Shown here piece by piece: positions 14,949-16,174 of a DNA stretch of 16,174 nucleotides (positions are counted from its first letter, which is position 1; the number at the start of each line of letters is the position of its first letter). The stretch is from contig DGDU01000042.1 in the NCBI GenBank assembly GCA_002385605.1, positions 3,024-19,197 on the forward strand. Direction: 5' to 3'. Position numbers and translations under genes: made by a program. The DNA is from Christensenella sp. UBA3944 (GTDB taxonomy: Bacteria; Bacillota; Clostridia; Christensenellales; DTU072). The notes under the pieces were generated by a model. The model was not told the origin of the DNA, did no database searches, and saw nothing but the letters and a program-made list of their open reading frames with translations.

Positions 14949-16174
14949 TGCCTTCCTCCTTCTTATTCGGCTTCGCGTCGCTTACAAAGGCGTTTGCCAT
15001 GGCGTTGATGGGGTTTACCGGCGGAAGGGTTTTTCTTGCCCAGTTAACGAGGTCGGTAAGCGTGAACGCCCCGTCGCCGTCGTAGTCCACCATATCCCTG
15101 TCGTAATTGCCTTTGAGCAGCTTGTCGGCAAGGCTCGTAATGTCGTTTTCGTCCAGCACGCCGTCGCAGTTGGCGTCGCCTTTAAGGTAGAGCTTATACG
15201 AGAATACGGTAAAATCGGAGTCGTTTACGATTTGCAGGGTATAGTCGGAACGCAGAATCCCGACTTGCTCTAAAGGCACGACAGAGCCGTCCGCCTTCTT
15301 GATTTTTGCCGTGAGGTAGGTTTCGTAAACCAGGCTTTCCTTTAGCTCTTCCGCCGTTGCCGTCCTGTCGAACACTATGGACTTTTCTTTTTGGGTAAAG
15401 ACGGCGTTTTCTTTGAGCCTGTAAGTGTTCGCCTTTTTGGCCGCGACGGTTACCGTGAAGTATGCCGTATGGTTGCCTACCGTAAGAGTTACCGTCTGCT
15501 TGCCCGTCTGCAGGGGGTTGTAGGAGCAGGGGATACCCTCTATCTCTCTGTTTTTATAGGTTCTTGGCTCCCCCCCCGAGGCATAGTAAATCTTCAGCGT
15601 GGCGCCTAAGAAGGAGAGCGCCTCGCCGTATTTTAAGTTTATCGCGGGGGGCATATCCAATTGAAGGCCGCTTACGGTATCCTGCACGGTTACGATTGCC
15701 GTCACCGAAACGCCTTGATAGCTGATTGTTATGGTTTGGTCCCCCAATACGCGGGGATTGTAGCCAGAAACCGTACAATCGGTGATGTGGACGGTACGCT
15801 GGGAGCCCGCCGCCATAAAGACCGAAACATCGAAGGAGAGCGCCTCGCCGTATTCGTAACTTAGTACGGCGCCCGACGCGGGGGCAATCCTTTGGATATA
15901 GTCCTTAGCCGTTACCGTGAAGCGGAACACCGCGCCCGTCTGCTTGTGGGTTATGCTGACTATCTGGGGCGTTAGAAGGTAGGCGTTGAAATTGGAAACC
16001 GTGAAATCGTTTGTGTTGAACTCGATTTCGGACCGGGCGCCCGAAAGCATTGTTACGGTGTATACGGAATAGAAGCTCGGCTCCTGACCGTAAAGGCAGG
16101 TTTCGGCTATGCCTTGCTTTACCTGAATGGAAGCCACGGCGTCGTTTACCTGAAGGGTGAAGGTTGTGGACTTG
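14941..16174 (-). CDS. Ig-repeat protein with C-terminal dockerin domain (5' end outside window)
   Basis: The frame is open to the window edge, giving 410 residues; a GTG at 16137 is internal and not a believable start. Counting from the edge, the end of one Ig-like module (1-11) is followed by three more at about 13-91, 92-165 and 166-244. They are of Big_3 type (VSGYNPRVLGDQTITISYQG), and two share the exact heptad YGEALSF. A linker (245-331) leads to a dockerin (332-383). Its first Ca2+ loop is D-A-N-C-D-G-V-L-D-E-N-D and its second D-Y-D-G-D-G-A-F-T-L-T-D, both with complete ligand sets and each followed by a helix (SLADKLLKG, LVNWARKTL). A Lys/Glu-rich 27-residue tail ends the protein. 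No LPXTG or membrane anchor is seen, so surface attachment would rest on the dockerin. An exported protein is expected, but its signal peptide is outside the window. Confidence 0.85.
   Translation of the reverse strand, partial: KSTTFTLQVNDAVASIQVKQGIAETCLYGQEPSFYSVYTVTMLSGARSEIEFNTNDFTVSNFNAYLLTPQIVSITHKQTGAVFRFTVTAKDYIQRIAPASGAVLSYEYGEALSFDVSVFMAAGSQRTVHITDCTVSGYNPRVLGDQTITISYQGVSVTAIVTVQDTVSGLQLDMPPAINLKYGEALSFLGATLKIYYASGGEPRTYKNREIEGIPCSYNPLQTGKQTVTLTVGNHTAYFTVTVAAKKANTYRLKENAVFTQKEKSIVFDRTATAEELKESLVYETYLTAKIKKADGSVVPLEQVGILRSDYTLQIVNDSDFTVFSYKLYLKGDANCDGVLDENDITSLADKLLKGNYDRDMVDYDGDGAFTLTDLVNWARKTLPPVNPINAMANAFVSDAKPNKKEEGNE
15610..15632. repeat. Direct repeat, copy A (in-frame, inside the Ig-repeat gene)
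   Basis: 23 bases identical to 15832-15854, in the same orientation and 222 bases (74 codons) apart. It encodes YGEALSF on the minus strand, at the same place in adjacent Ig-like modules. It marks a recent module duplication or recombination between repeats. Confidence 0.9.
15832..15854. repeat. Direct repeat, copy B (in-frame, inside the Ig-repeat gene)
   Basis: Second copy of the 23-base repeat at 15610-15632, again encoding YGEALSF in the preceding Ig-like module. The sequences on either side have diverged much more, so the identity may reflect selection on this strand or local gene conversion. Confidence 0.9.

Noticed and set aside
16135..16137. GTG as the start of the Ig/dockerin gene
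   Set aside because: The frame stays open upstream to the window edge, and the residues there (KSTTFTLQVND) complete a preceding Ig-like module.

Overview
The window reads as chromosomal DNA of an endospore-forming, probably anaerobic Firmicute of the Clostridia type. The grounds are an intact SpoIIE phosphatase, strong Shine-Dalgarno sites, a consensus sigma-A promoter, several rho-independent terminators, a formate--tetrahydrofolate ligase and a RACo-like [2Fe-2S]/ASKHA protein. A dockerin-bearing Ig-repeat protein also fits that group. I see no RNA gene, insertion sequence, phage gene or CRISPR array. Coding density is high and the longest gap is 241 bases.

Left part (1-4.9 kb). A partial unrecognised gene leads directly into a compact, degenerate RACo-like ferredoxin protein (165-1184, +). 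That gene meets a small unrecognised minus-strand gene tail to tail with a 9-base overlap. A sigma-A promoter with perfect spacing drives a Gfo/Idh/MocA-family oxidoreductase (1740-2990, +), which ends at a UUCG-loop terminator. The formate--tetrahydrofolate ligase gene (3232-4881, +) follows with its own extended -10 promoter and a terminator shaped to work on both strands, because spoIIE converges on it from the right.

Right part (4.96-16.2 kb), all on the minus strand. spoIIE (4960-7233) lies downstream of a tightly packed row of seven genes. In transcription order these are: a multi-Ig protein ending in a dockerin domain (5' end outside the window), a lipoprotein with an Ig-like and a cohesin-like domain (8-base overlap), a GH20 beta-N-acetylhexosaminidase, a Ca2+-type P-ATPase, an alpha/beta-hydrolase-like protein that appears to lack its nucleophile, and two tandem type I signal peptidases. 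The row ends at a hairpin with an 8-T tract. Gaps are 3-29 bases, so it reads as one operon.

How the genes may work together (inference): the dockerin protein and the lipoprotein look like a surface-display pair, the lipoprotein being the membrane anchor. Dockerin folding depends on Ca2+, and a Ca2+ pump and two leader peptidases are co-encoded. GH20 lacks a signal peptide and would cleave amino-sugar oligosaccharides inside the cell. The most distinctive items are this dockerin/cohesin-like operon, the degenerate RACo-like protein, and the nucleophile-less hydrolase-like protein.
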